In this document: positions 39,575 to 48,575 of the stretch, piece by piece
How the letters are laid out: each line of letters begins with the position of its first letter
Position numbering within the stretch: position 1 is the stretch's first letter
NCBI GenBank assembly: GCA_963205235.1
Contig: CAUJIP010000038.1
Span: 1 to 64,000 of the forward strand
DNA from: Pseudomonadota bacterium
GTDB taxonomy: Bacteria > Pseudomonadota > Alphaproteobacteria > Rhodobacterales > Rhodobacteraceae
DNA: 64,000 bases
Reading direction: 5' to 3'
Notes under the pieces: model-generated
Seen by the model: only the letters and a program-made list of their open reading frames with translations
The model's database searches: none
What the model was told of the DNA's origin: nothing
Program-made: the position numbers and the translations under genes

Positions 39575-42366
39575 TCGTGACCGCTCCGGCAGCAACGGGC
39601 GTCGGCGACAAGGCCGAACGCCGGATCTTGACGATTTGCTTCGTCGATCTGGTGGCCTCGACCGAAATGGCCGAACGGCTGGGGCTTGAGGATTACGATG
39701 CCACGTTGCAGGGTTTTCATGCGCTGACCGCGCGGGTCTTTGCCGCCTTCCGTGGTCGCGTCATCCAGCATTACGGCGATGGGGTGCTGGCCTGTTTCGG
39801 CATTGATGAAGGCCCCGAAGATGCCGCGCTGACCGGACTTGGCTGTGCTTTGGCAATGGTGGACACCGTGTCAAAGGACCTGCCCGGTTGCGTCGCGCGG
39901 GCGGGCTTGCATGCCGGAACCTTCCTGTGCCGCGTCGGGGCGGGCGATGACGGGCGTCCGCAACTGTCCGGGCTTGACCTTAACATCGCCGCAAGGGTCC
40001 AGGGCGAGGCGGGACCGGGTAAGGTCATGGCCTCGGACCGGTTCGCCGGTTTTGTCAGCCGCTTGGCGAAACTGGAGGTGTCCGAAACGCGGTCCGTCCG
40101 GTTCAAGGGCACCTCGACCGACACGACCGTGCATGAAATCCACGGCTTCAAGGTCGTCCGCCCCGATCACGGCACCTCTCGCCTGCTGGAACGTGAGACG
40201 CTGGTCCGGGAATGCCTGAACGGCGATACGCACCGGTTTTTGCTGGTCGGTCCGGCAGGGATCGGAAAATCGGCGCTGGCGCAGGCCCTGATGGCGCAGG
40301 CCGGGATCGGTCGGGCAACTGTGCCGCTAAGCGCGCGCAGCAACCTGACCCGCTCGCCACTTCTGCCCGTCACCGAATGGCTGCGCGGTATGTTGCCGGG
40401 GCAGGGCTCCCTTGCCGATCAGCTTGCCGCACGTGGCATCACGCTGGCCCCAGCCTTGCACGACGGTCTGGCCGAAATCCTTGACCCCGCCCGCGTGGCG
40501 ATCCCGCACCCGGAGTTTTCGCTGCAACTGCGCCGTCAGAACCGGATCGAGGCGGCAGTTGCCCTGCTCACAGACCGGCTTGCCGACCCCCTGTCGCTTT
40601 TGTTCTTCGACGATTTCCACTGGTGCGACGCCGACACGCGCGAAGTGATCGGTCGGTTGATGAAGGCGGGACCCGAGGTTGCAGGCCGCGTGATCATCCT
40701 GTCGCGCCCGACGCCCGAAGTGATGGACCACGCCCGCGCCGAGGGATTCGAGACCGTGCAGGTTCCGCCCCTGTCGGCAGAAGCCTCGCGCCAAGTGATG
40801 CAGGACGAGATTCAGGAAAGCTTTTCCGCCGCGGTCGAGGCCCGTCTGGTTGAAGTCGCAGGCGGCAACCCGCTGTTTCTGCGTGCCCTTGCCCGTGCCG
40901 AAAAGCTTAACCCTTCGGTCGAAGGCCAGTCGCTGCCGCCCCCCACCATCGAAGCCACGATCCAGCATCTGCTGGAGGAACTGCGCACCCTGAAGGAAAC
41001 CGTGCTGACCGCCGCCGTCATCGGTCGCAACTTTCGGCTGGAGCATCTGAAACACCTGATCGACGACGATGTCGATCTGGCCGCCCACGGGGCCGAACTG
41101 ATCAAGCTTGGCATACTTGAAGCTGAGCCGCAGGGCTTTGGCTTTCACCACATCCTTCTGCGCGACTGTGCCTACAACATGCTGCCCGCCCGGCGCAGGC
41201 GGCAGTTGCATGGCCGGTTCGCCGGTGTTTTGCAGCAACATTACCCGGACGAAGCCGCCGCTTATCCGGAACTTGTGGCCGACCACTACCTGCAAGCCGA
41301 AGCGATGGCCGAAGCGGTTGCTCCTCGCATGGCCGCAGGCATCAAATTCCTTGGCAGCGCCACCTTCGACGCCGCCTCGACCTATCTGGAACAGGCGCTT
41401 TCGGTGCTGTCCTCGGTTCCAGACCCCGACAAGCCGACCAGCGACGCGCTTATTCAGGCGCAAACCCTGCTGGGCGCGACCAAGGTGCAGCGCTTTGGCT
41501 TTTCCCATCCCGAGGTCGCCAAGGCCTATGACGAACTGGATGCCAGCGTCACCCGGTTGAACGCTGGCAGCCGGGCGCGGATGTACGCGCTGTACGGGAT
41601 TTTCGCCAAGACCACGATCGGCGGCCGGATGCACGAAAGCGCCGAGCTTCTGGCGACAATGCAGCGCGTCGCCAATCCGGATTCGTCCGAAGAACAGATC
41701 CTTTATCTGACCAACAAGACCGCGCATCTGATGTATTCCGGCGCGCTTGACGCCGCGCTGCAGGCCGGGGACGAACTGAAGGCGATCTATGACCCCGCCC
41801 AGCATGGCCAGCTTTTCTATCTTCTGGGGGCCGATCCGCTGGTTTCGGTCCTGTCGGCGGAATGCCACATCAACATCCTGCTTGGCCGCAAGGATCAGGG
41901 CATGGCGGCACTGAAGGCTGCTCTTGACCAGATCGACCGTGTCGGTGCGCGCCTGCAACTGCCATGGGTCCATGTCTTTGCCGCGCAGGCCTTTTGCCTG
42001 ACTGGCGACCGCGCAGCCTTTGACCAGCACCTTGAAACCGGGCTTGGCTATGCCGCCACGCAGGGCCACGCCTTCTGGACGGTGATCGGTCAGCTTTGGA
42101 AAAGCATGGATGCGGTCTGGCAGGGCCACACCGCTGCGGGCGAGGCGGGGCTTTCCCAGCTTATGCCGGTGGCCGATGCCATCGGGTTGCAGCTTGGCTG
42201 GCCGGTCTATGCCTCGGCCCAGGCGCAGGCCCTTGCAGCGCGGGGCGAGGTCGATGCCGCGCGCGAACTTGCGCAGGCGGCTGTCGATCGGATGGACGCC
42301 CAAGGCGAACGCATCTGGGAACGGCGGGTGATCCTGACGCGCGATGCCCTGATGGCCATGGTCTAA
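39571..42366 (+). CDS. Class III nucleotide cyclase with AAA ATPase and TPR-like C-terminus
   Basis: The 931-residue protein starts at a GTG inside the GTGA overlap. Residues about 15-190 are a class III cyclase homology domain with both metal Asp (Asp26 in CFVDLVAST, Asp70 in HYGDGVLACF) and the Asn138/Arg142 pair in LNIAARVQ, so it should be active, with ATP the likelier substrate. An AAA/STAND ATPase follows with Walker A GPAGIGKS (227-234) and Walker B LSLLFFDDFH (341-350). The remainder is helical repeat like TPR solenoids. This is the architecture of STAND-type cyclases that sense protein or small-molecule input. It is cytosolic; no membrane segment is visible. Confidence 0.88.
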   Translation: MIVTAPAATGVGDKAERRILTICFVDLVASTEMAERLGLEDYDATLQGFHALTARVFAAFRGRVIQHYGDGVLACFGIDEGPEDAALTGLGCALAMVDTVSKDLPGCVARAGLHAGTFLCRVGAGDDGRPQLSGLDLNIAARVQGEAGPGKVMASDRFAGFVSRLAKLEVSETRSVRFKGTSTDTTVHEIHGFKVVRPDHGTSRLLERETLVRECLNGDTHRFLLVGPAGIGKSALAQALMAQAGIGRATVPLSARSNLTRSPLLPVTEWLRGMLPGQGSLADQLAARGITLAPALHDGLAEILDPARVAIPHPEFSLQLRRQNRIEAAVALLTDRLADPLSLLFFDDFHWCDADTREVIGRLMKAGPEVAGRVIILSRPTPEVMDHARAEGFETVQVPPLSAEASRQVMQDEIQESFSAAVEARLVEVAGGNPLFLRALARAEKLNPSVEGQSLPPPTIEATIQHLLEELRTLKETVLTAAVIGRNFRLEHLKHLIDDDVDLAAHGAELIKLGILEAEPQGFGFHHILLRDCAYNMLPARRRRQLHGRFAGVLQQHYPDEAAAYPELVADHYLQAEAMAEAVAPRMAAGIKFLGSATFDAASTYLEQALSVLSSVPDPDKPTSDALIQAQTLLGATKVQRFGFSHPEVAKAYDELDASVTRLNAGSRARMYALYGIFAKTTIGGRMHESAELLATMQRVANPDSSEEQILYLTNKTAHLMYSGALDAALQAGDELKAIYDPAQHGQLFYLLGADPLVSVLSAECHINILLGRKDQGMAALKAALDQIDRVGARLQLPWVHVFAAQAFCLTGDRAAFDQHLETGLGYAATQGHAFWTVIGQLWKSMDAVWQGHTAAGEAGLSQLMPVADAIGLQLGWPVYASAQAQALAARGEVDAARELAQAAVDRMDAQGERIWERRVILTRDALMAMV

Positions 42367-42794
42367 CTCGACCCGTTGTCAACACATCCAAAGAAAAGCT
42401 GCGGGCCCCGCGCAACTCTTGGGGAGTAGCTTCACGCGAAGGCCCGCCTAGGTGCTCAAGTTGATTTATCGGTGCGGTACTCTACACCAATTCGAAGCAA
42501 GAATTCTTGCCACCACAATACTCGTGACTAGCGAGAAAATGCCTCTCGCCTTACTCGCACTTCGGCGTCTGGTTCAAAGTCCGGAAGTGCCAGGGAGCAC
42601 AGGAAAGACCCTTCCGTCCGCATCGTCGCTGCTTTGCTGAAGCGTTTGTTCAGATTGCCTTAAGGGTTTTCTAACGACCTGTGCCGCCCGCCGCTGTGCT
42701 TTGCGGCACATGCCGCGCTTGTTTGGTGCATGACATGCAGCTAATGCTTGGGCATGCATCCAATCCGCGCCATCCCTAAACCCGACGGGCCGAC
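42367..42794. other. Gene-free gap with three palindromes
   Basis: No convincing reading frame lies in these 428 bases. They hold a perfect 14-bp palindrome GCAAGAATTCTTGC (42497-42510), a 6-bp stem GCGAGA/TCTCGC (42531-42536 with 42544-42549), and an 8-bp inverted repeat TGTGCCGC/GCGGCACA (42680-42687 with 42703-42710) about 85 bases before the Crp-type gene. Part is AT-richer than its surroundings. Promoter and control sites for the regulator gene are probably here; a cyclase-operon terminator could be the 42531 hairpin, although it lies 165 bases after the stop. Confidence 0.5.
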
Positions 42795-43505
42795 ATGACC
42801 GATATGGTCAGGCCAGACGTTTTTGCGCTGTTTCCCGTGTTCGCGGGGCTGGAAGCAGACACCCGTGCGGATCTGGCAAGGCTGGGCTTCAGCCATCGCT
42901 GGACGGCCGGGCAATTGATCTTTCAGCGCGGCGACAGTGATGACCGGATGATTGCCGTCCTGTCGGGCCGAATCCGGCTGTCACTGATGACCCCGCAGGG
43001 CCGCGAACTGGTGCTGACCTCGGTCGGACCGGGGGAAGTGCTGGGCGAACTGGCGCTTCTGGACGGCGAACCACGCTCGACCGACGCCATGGCGACCGAG
43101 ACGACGACAGCAATCCTTCTGACACGCGAACGGTTCATGCAGGTGGCACGCCAGCGGGCCGATCTGCCGCTTGCGATTGCAAGGCACGTTTGCGGTCATT
43201 TGCGCCGGGCGACGTTCCAGATGGAATCCATCGCGCTTTACGATCTGCAAGGCCGTCTTGTCCGCTATCTTCTGATGGCCGCGCATCAGGCCAAGGGCGG
43301 CAGGGATGCCACCGAAATTCGGGTCGACCTGGGCCTGAACCAGTCGGACCTTGCCGCCGTGCTTGGTGCCACGCGGTCGCGCGTCAACAACGCGCTGCAG
43401 GACCTTGTCGCCGAAGGGGCGATCCGCCGGGATGGCGCCGCCGTGATCTGCCATATCCCCAAGCTGCGCGCCCTGTCGGACGATCTTGGTGACGTCGGTC
43501 CCTAA
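42795..43505 (+). CDS. Crp/Fnr-family regulator with intact cyclic-nucleotide pocket
   Basis: The 236-residue product has the cNMP-binding barrel with the phosphate-binding cassette GEVLGELALLDGEPRST, whose Glu85, Arg94 and Ser95 are the residues that hold cAMP in Crp-type proteins. There is no Cys cluster as in Fnr. A dimer helix and a winged HTH follow, with LNQSDLAAVLGATRSRVNNAL as the recognition region, unlike the E-x-x-S-R of Fnr. It is therefore expected to be cAMP-responsive, although its DNA motif may differ from TGTGA. It lies downstream of the predicted cyclase on the same strand. It converges with the ArsR-type repressor gene. Confidence 0.88.
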   Translation: MTDMVRPDVFALFPVFAGLEADTRADLARLGFSHRWTAGQLIFQRGDSDDRMIAVLSGRIRLSLMTPQGRELVLTSVGPGEVLGELALLDGEPRSTDAMATETTTAILLTRERFMQVARQRADLPLAIARHVCGHLRRATFQMESIALYDLQGRLVRYLLMAAHQAKGGRDATEIRVDLGLNQSDLAAVLGATRSRVNNALQDLVAEGAIRRDGAAVICHIPKLRALSDDLGDVGP

Positions 43506-43511
43506 GCCCGG

Positions 43512-43826
43512 TCAGGCCCGCTTGCAAAACGTGTCGCGCAAGGCCGTGACGACAGCCGCCACTTCCTCGCGCGCCAGATGGTAGATCACGCTTTTGCCTT
43601 CGCGCCGGGTCTGCACGATGCCTTCCGCGCGCAGCCGCATCAGTTGCTGCGAGACGCTGACGGGACTGACCCCCAGCGCCTCGGCAAGTTGGGTGACGTT
43701 CAGGTCGCCTCCGACCAGCAGGCAAAGAATCTGAAGCCGCCCCTCATGGGACAGCGACTTCAGCAGGGCCACCGCTCGCGCAGCCTGATCCTGCGTTCCG
43801 CCGAAACCTTCCAGAATCTCTGCCAT
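43512..43826 (-). CDS. ArsR-family repressor of the BigR/SqrR persulfide-sensing type
   Basis: The 104-residue product is a winged-helix ArsR protein (LLKSLSHEGRLQILCLL, LAEALGVSPVSVSQQLMRLR, wing TRREGKSVIYHL). It has just two cysteines, Cys35 and Cys101, 66 residues apart. That is the spacing of Cys42/Cys108 in BigR and Cys41/Cys107 in SqrR, which form a polysulfide bridge when reactive sulfur is present and release DNA. There is no CxC metal motif of ArsR or SmtB. It is the last gene of the sulfide-oxidation/efflux unit and probably autoregulates it. Confidence 0.88.
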   Translation of the reverse strand: MAEILEGFGGTQDQAARAVALLKSLSHEGRLQILCLLVGGDLNVTQLAEALGVSPVSVSQQLMRLRAEGIVQTRREGKSVIYHLAREEVAAVVTALRDTFCKRA

Positions 43827-43842
43827 TTTTCACTCCTGCACC

Positions 43843-44046
43843 CTATTCGAAGGCGCATCCTTTCTTGATGCCGAACATCCGGAAGACCGAAGCCGCCGGA
43901 CAAAAGCCGGTAAAGCTGGACTGGATCTGGTTCAGGCCGATGAACACCGTGAACCAGACGAACAACGGCGAGACATAGACGGTAAGCACGACGCTCAGCA
44001 GCACCATGACACCGGCAAAACGCATGACAGCACGATCAAGAGACAT
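43843..44046 (-). CDS. DUF2892 small membrane protein
   Basis: The 67-residue product has two hydrophobic segments and the DUF2892 wording MSLDRAVMRFAGVMVLLSVVL, GLNQIQSSFTGFCPAASVF, and a closing GIKKGCAFE, with the two Cys typical of the family (as in the tail of the rhodanese YgaP). DUF2892 genes commonly sit with rhodanese, SQR and persulfide-regulator genes. The start at 44046 matches the family N-terminus; an ATG at 44058 overlapping the SQR stop would add four residues. It is coupled with the SQR-like gene. Confidence 0.85.
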   Translation of the reverse strand: MSLDRAVMRFAGVMVLLSVVLTVYVSPLFVWFTVFIGLNQIQSSFTGFCPAASVFRMFGIKKGCAFE

Positions 44047-44054
44047 TTCAGACC

Positions 44055-45341
44055 TCATCCTTTAGTGGTTTCTTTAAGCTTGTCGATCCCCAGCACTTTC
44101 AGCGCGAGGCTTTCGTAGAAGGGTTCCGACTGGCCCTTGCGCAGCTTGCGCAGGAAGTATTTCTCGAACCCGATCTTGGCCAGATGGACCCATTTGCCCG
44201 ACGACGACCAGTTGACGTTGCGCGGCGGGATCTGCGGTTGCGCGACAAAGGCGATGCCCCCGTCGCCGAAATCGGCGAGGCAGACGGCGTTCCAGCTGCC
44301 GACACTGTCGGGCTGGTTGCCGCGCACCAGCGCGCCGATGTTGTGGGCAGTCGCGGTGACCATCGATTCGATCATGAAGCCGGTCTTCGGCACGCCGCAG
44401 GGCACCGGGGTCGGCCCCATCGGCGGGATCGCCACACAGACCCCCACGGCAAAGACGTTGGGGTATTTCGGGTTTTGCTGGTGCTTGTCGACGATGGTGA
44501 AGCCGCGCGGATTGCTCAGGCCTTCGATCCCCGACACCGGCTTGATCCCCCGGAAGGCGGGCAGCATCATCGAAAACGCGAAGGGCAGGTCCTTTTCAGG
44601 TTTCGCAACCCCGTCTTCGCCCACTTCCTCGACGAACATGTGGCCGTCTTCGACCCGCTTCACCCGGGTGTTGGTCATCCACTTGATGTGCTTTTCGCGC
44701 ATCTGGCTTTCCAGAAGACCCTTGGTGTCACCCACCCCGTCCAAACCCAGATGCCCGACATAGGGCTCGGGCGAGACAAAGGTCATCGGCACCTTGTCGC
44801 GGATTTTCGCCCGGCGCAGCGCGGTTTCCAAGATGAACAGGAATTCATAGGCAGGACCAAAGCAGCTTGCCCCCTGCGCAGCCCCGATGATGACCGGGCC
44901 GGGATTGGCCAGCAGCTTGTCGAAAACCTCTTTGGCCGCCAATGCATGGTCGATATGGCAGACCGACTGAGTATACCCGCCATGCGGCCCCAGCCCCGGG
45001 ATTTCGTCAAAGGCCAGTTCCGGCCCGGTGGCGATCACCAGATAGTCATAGCTGACCGACTTGCCGTCGACCAAGGCAATCCGGTTTTCTTCCGGGTGCA
45101 GCTTTTCGGCAGCAACCGGGATGAAGTTGATCCCCTTTTTCGCCATCGTGGGCGCCAGGTCCACCGTGATGTCCTCGCGGTCACGCCAGCCGACGGCGAT
45201 CCAGGGGTTTGACGGCACGAAGTGATAGGTCGGGTCCTTGGTGACCACGGTCACGGTATCTTCGGGCCGCAACTGGTCTTTCAGTTCATAGGCCATGATG
45301 GCGCCACCAAGACCGGCGCCAAGTACGACGACATGAGCCAT
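44055..45341 (-). CDS. sqr: Sulfide:quinone oxidoreductase-like flavoprotein
   Basis: SQR oxidises sulfide to polysulfur and reduces quinone at the membrane. The 428-residue product has two dinucleotide folds (VVVLGAGLGGAIMAYEL at the N-terminus; the second around 148-160) and the cysteines Cys128, Cys160 and Cys354, close in position to the Cys128/160/356 set I recall from Acidithiobacillus SQR. The C-terminal amphipathic tail (KWVHLAKIGFEKYFLRK) fits monotopic membrane docking. Extra Cys302 and Cys315 lie near the FAD region. Linkage to a BigR-like repressor and DUF2892 supports a sulfide role; a different sulfur substrate is possible. It lies 36 bases behind the RND pump gene. Confidence 0.85.
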   Translation of the reverse strand: MAHVVVLGAGLGGAIMAYELKDQLRPEDTVTVVTKDPTYHFVPSNPWIAVGWRDREDITVDLAPTMAKKGINFIPVAAEKLHPEENRIALVDGKSVSYDYLVIATGPELAFDEIPGLGPHGGYTQSVCHIDHALAAKEVFDKLLANPGPVIIGAAQGASCFGPAYEFLFILETALRRAKIRDKVPMTFVSPEPYVGHLGLDGVGDTKGLLESQMREKHIKWMTNTRVKRVEDGHMFVEEVGEDGVAKPEKDLPFAFSMMLPAFRGIKPVSGIEGLSNPRGFTIVDKHQQNPKYPNVFAVGVCVAIPPMGPTPVPCGVPKTGFMIESMVTATAHNIGALVRGNQPDSVGSWNAVCLADFGDGGIAFVAQPQIPPRNVNWSSSGKWVHLAKIGFEKYFLRKLRKGQSEPFYESLALKVLGIDKLKETTKG

Positions 45342-45377
45342 TTCAGTCTCCTCCTCTGATTGGGCATGGGTTGCCGG

Positions 45378-48300
45378 TCATGTGCGCAAGACGCGGTAGA
45401 TGGCCGGGATGACAAGGACTGTCAGCAAGGTGGAACTGAGCAGACCGAACAAAAGCGAGATGGCGAGACCCTGAAAGATCGGGTCCGCAAGGATCACCAC
45501 CGCGCCGATCATGGCGGCGATGGCGGTCAGAAGGATCGGCTTGAACCGGATCGCCCCCGCCTCGATCAGAAGGTCGACCGTGATCGGGCCAGCCCCGTGG
45601 CGGATGAAATCCACCAGCAGGATCGAGTTGCGCACGATGATCCCAGCCAGCGCAATGAAGCCGATCATTGACGTGGCCGAAAACGGCGCACCGAACAGCC
45701 AGTGGCCAACCATGATGCCAAGGAAGGTCAGCGGGATCGGCGTCAGGATTACCAGGGGCAGCTTGAACGACCCGAACTGCGCCACGACCAGGATATAGAT
45801 GCCAAGAAGAGCGATGCCGAACGCCGCCCCCATGTCGCGGAAGGTGACGAAGGTCACTTCCCATTCGCCGTCCCACAGCAGGGTGACCTTTCCCTCATCC
45901 GCAGGCTGGCCGTGCAGCGACACCTCGGGCTTGGTCCCCTCGGGCCAATCCATCGCCTCGATCTGGTCGGAAACGGCAAGCATCCCGTAAAGCGGCGCTT
46001 CAAACGCCCCCGCCAGTTCCGCCGTGACCATTTCCGCATCGCGGCCATTGTGGCGGAAGATCGGGAAGCTGGCGGCTTCCTCGGCAACCGTCACCACATC
46101 GCCCAGTTCCACCACCCCGCGCGCGCCGGGCAGGGCGTTGGCCGGGATCGGCGTCGTCAGGAACCGTTCATCCAGCACTCGGTCGCCCTTGTCGCGCCCG
46201 ATGACCAGCGGGATCGGCAACCGACCCTCGCCACGATGCGAATAGCCCACGGTCTGCCCGCCGTTCAGCAGGGCCAGCGTGTCGAACACGTCCTGTTCCT
46301 GCACGCCGAAATATTCCAGATCGTCGGTCGAGATCGTCGCGCGAAGCCGCCGCGACTGGGTGCCGAAACTGTCGTCCACGTCGACAAGGAAGGGTACTGC
46401 CTCGAACGCCGCGCGGATTTTCGTCGCCGCTTCCCGCCGGGTCTTGGCATCCGGTCCATAGACCTCGGCCAACAGGGTCGCGATCACCGGCGGGCCGGGC
46501 GGAGGTTCCACCACCTTCAGGCTCGTCCCCTCGGGCACCGGCAGCGCGGCAAGTCGCTCCCGCAGGTCCAGCGCAATATCATGGCTGGCCCGGTCACGGT
46601 CGCCCTTGCCGGTCAGGTTGACCGCCACTTCGCCCAGTTGCGGCTCGCTGCGAAGATAGTAGTGCCGCACCAACCCGTTGAAATTGAACGGTGCGGGCGT
46701 CCCGGCATAGATCTGGGCGCTGGTCACTTCCGGCAGGCCCATCACCACATCGGCCACATCCCGCGCCACACGGTCCGTCGCCTCGACCGATGACCCTTCG
46801 GGCAGGTCGATGACCACCGACAGCTCGGACTTGTTGTCGAACGGCAGAAGTTTGACCGTCACGTCGCGGGTGTAAAGCAGGGCCAACGACCCGAAGGACA
46901 GGGCGGCAGTGACCAAGAGAAAGGTCAGACTGCGCCGCTTGGTCGCCAGAAGGGGCCGCGCAAAAGCGGTATAGGCCTTCTCCAGCCAGCCACCGTGATG
47001 CCCGCCATGGACATCATCGCCCGCGTGGTCGTGCATGTCCGCCCGACCCGCGATCTTGACCATCAGCCAAGGCGTGATGATCACTGCAACAAAGAACGAA
47101 AAGATCATCGCTGCGCTGGCATTCGCCGGGATCGGCGACATATAGGGCCCCATCAATCCACTGACGAACAGCATCGGCAACAGCGCCGCGACCACGGTCA
47201 GCGTGGCAACGATGGTGGGGTTCCCAACCTCGGCCACCGCATCAATCGCCGCCTGCATCCGCGATTTCTTGCGGTCCAGACCCCAGTGCCGGTCGATATT
47301 CTCGATCACCACAATCGCGTCGTCGACCAGGATACCGATGGAGAAGATCAGCGCGAACAACGACACCCGGTTCAGCGTGTAGCCCATCACCCAGGCGGCA
47401 AACAGCGTCAGCAGGATCGTGACCGGAATGACGATCGCCACCACCGAAGCCTCACGCCAGCCAATGGCAAAAAGGACCAGAATGATGATCGACACCGTGG
47501 CCAGACCAAGGTGGAACAGCAGTTCATTGGCCTTTTCATTCGCCGTTTCGCCATAGTCGCGCGTCACCGTGACCGTCACGCCATCGGGGATCAGCTTCGG
47601 CGTCAAAGCCTCGACCCGGTGCAGCACGTCTTCGGCCACCACCACGGCATTCGCCCCGGCCCGCTTGGCAATCGCCAGCGTCACGGCAGGGCCACCCGTC
47701 ACAACGCCATCCGTCTTGGCCAGATGCGACACGATGCTTTCGCGGGTGTTTTCCACATAGCGCACCGTCGCCACATCCGCGACATAGACCGGCCGCCCGT
47801 CGCGCGTGGTGATCAGAAGATTCGCCACCTCTGCCGGAGCGGTCAGCGTTTCCCCCGCGACCAGGTCGATCATCTGACCGCCATCGCGCAGCTTGCCGGT
47901 GTTCAGCGTCCGGTTCGCCTGCGCGACCTTGCCCGCCAGTTGCTGCAGCGTCACACCATAGAGCGCCAGCCGGTCGGGGTCGGGTTCAATGCGGATCGCG
48001 TCCTGAGCGTCCCCGACCAGATAGGTCAGGCCCACATCCTCGGTCTTGGCGACCTCGGTCTGCAACATCCGGGCGATGCGGGTCAGGTCATTGGCACCAA
48101 GGTCCTCGGCAGACAACGTCAGCGTCAGGATCGCCACATCGTCAATGCCCCGGCCCACGATCAGGGGTTCCGGAATCCCCACCGGAAGTGCTCCGATATT
48201 GGCGCGCAGCTTGTCATGCACCCGCAGGATCGCATCCTCGGGTCGGGTCCCAACCTTGAACCGGGCGGTGACCATCGCGGCATCGTCACGGGTCGAGGAA

Positions 48301-48575
48301 TAGACGTGTTCGACGTCGTTGATGCCCTTGACCAGAACCTCCAGCGGCTCCGTCACCAGCTTGACCGCGTCTTCCGCCTTCAAACCTTGGGCCTGCACAT
48401 GGATGTCGACCAAGGGCACCGAAATCTGCGGCTCTTCCTCACGCGGCAGCGACACCAAGGCCACCACCCCCGCCGCCAGCGCCGCAAGGATGAACAGCGG
48501 CGTCAGGGCCGAGGCGATGAACCGCTTGGTCAGCCCGCCCGCGATGCCCAGCGAAGGGGTCTTGCGCTCAGTCAT
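45378..48575 (-). CDS. RND-family efflux pump with His-rich cytosolic loop
   Basis: The 1065-residue product is a full RND permease: an N-terminal helix, two large periplasmic loops, helices 2-6 and 8-12, and the proton-relay pair Asp418/Asp419 in SIGILVDDAIVVIENIDRH. A loop at residues 511-530 contains five His and three Asp (RADMHDHAGDDVHGGHHGG), unusual for HAE-type pumps and suggestive of metal binding. Overall it resembles the HAE/uncharacterised RND group seen next to sulfur genes rather than CusA. The ATG at 48575 overlaps the adaptor gene by eight bases. No outer-membrane channel gene is nearby. Substrate unknown. Confidence 0.92.
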   Translation of the reverse strand: MTERKTPSLGIAGGLTKRFIASALTPLFILAALAAGVVALVSLPREEEPQISVPLVDIHVQAQGLKAEDAVKLVTEPLEVLVKGINDVEHVYSSTRDDAAMVTARFKVGTRPEDAILRVHDKLRANIGALPVGIPEPLIVGRGIDDVAILTLTLSAEDLGANDLTRIARMLQTEVAKTEDVGLTYLVGDAQDAIRIEPDPDRLALYGVTLQQLAGKVAQANRTLNTGKLRDGGQMIDLVAGETLTAPAEVANLLITTRDGRPVYVADVATVRYVENTRESIVSHLAKTDGVVTGGPAVTLAIAKRAGANAVVVAEDVLHRVEALTPKLIPDGVTVTVTRDYGETANEKANELLFHLGLATVSIIILVLFAIGWREASVVAIVIPVTILLTLFAAWVMGYTLNRVSLFALIFSIGILVDDAIVVIENIDRHWGLDRKKSRMQAAIDAVAEVGNPTIVATLTVVAALLPMLFVSGLMGPYMSPIPANASAAMIFSFFVAVIITPWLMVKIAGRADMHDHAGDDVHGGHHGGWLEKAYTAFARPLLATKRRSLTFLLVTAALSFGSLALLYTRDVTVKLLPFDNKSELSVVIDLPEGSSVEATDRVARDVADVVMGLPEVTSAQIYAGTPAPFNFNGLVRHYYLRSEPQLGEVAVNLTGKGDRDRASHDIALDLRERLAALPVPEGTSLKVVEPPPGPPVIATLLAEVYGPDAKTRREAATKIRAAFEAVPFLVDVDDSFGTQSRRLRATISTDDLEYFGVQEQDVFDTLALLNGGQTVGYSHRGEGRLPIPLVIGRDKGDRVLDERFLTTPIPANALPGARGVVELGDVVTVAEEAASFPIFRHNGRDAEMVTAELAGAFEAPLYGMLAVSDQIEAMDWPEGTKPEVSLHGQPADEGKVTLLWDGEWEVTFVTFRDMGAAFGIALLGIYILVVAQFGSFKLPLVILTPIPLTFLGIMVGHWLFGAPFSATSMIGFIALAGIIVRNSILLVDFIRHGAGPITVDLLIEAGAIRFKPILLTAIAAMIGAVVILADPIFQGLAISLLFGLLSSTLLTVLVIPAIYRVLRT

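Noticed and set aside
43512-43826. Arsenic-responsive ArsR
   Set aside because: There is no CxC metal motif and no ars gene nearby; cysteine spacing and neighbours fit a persulfide sensor.
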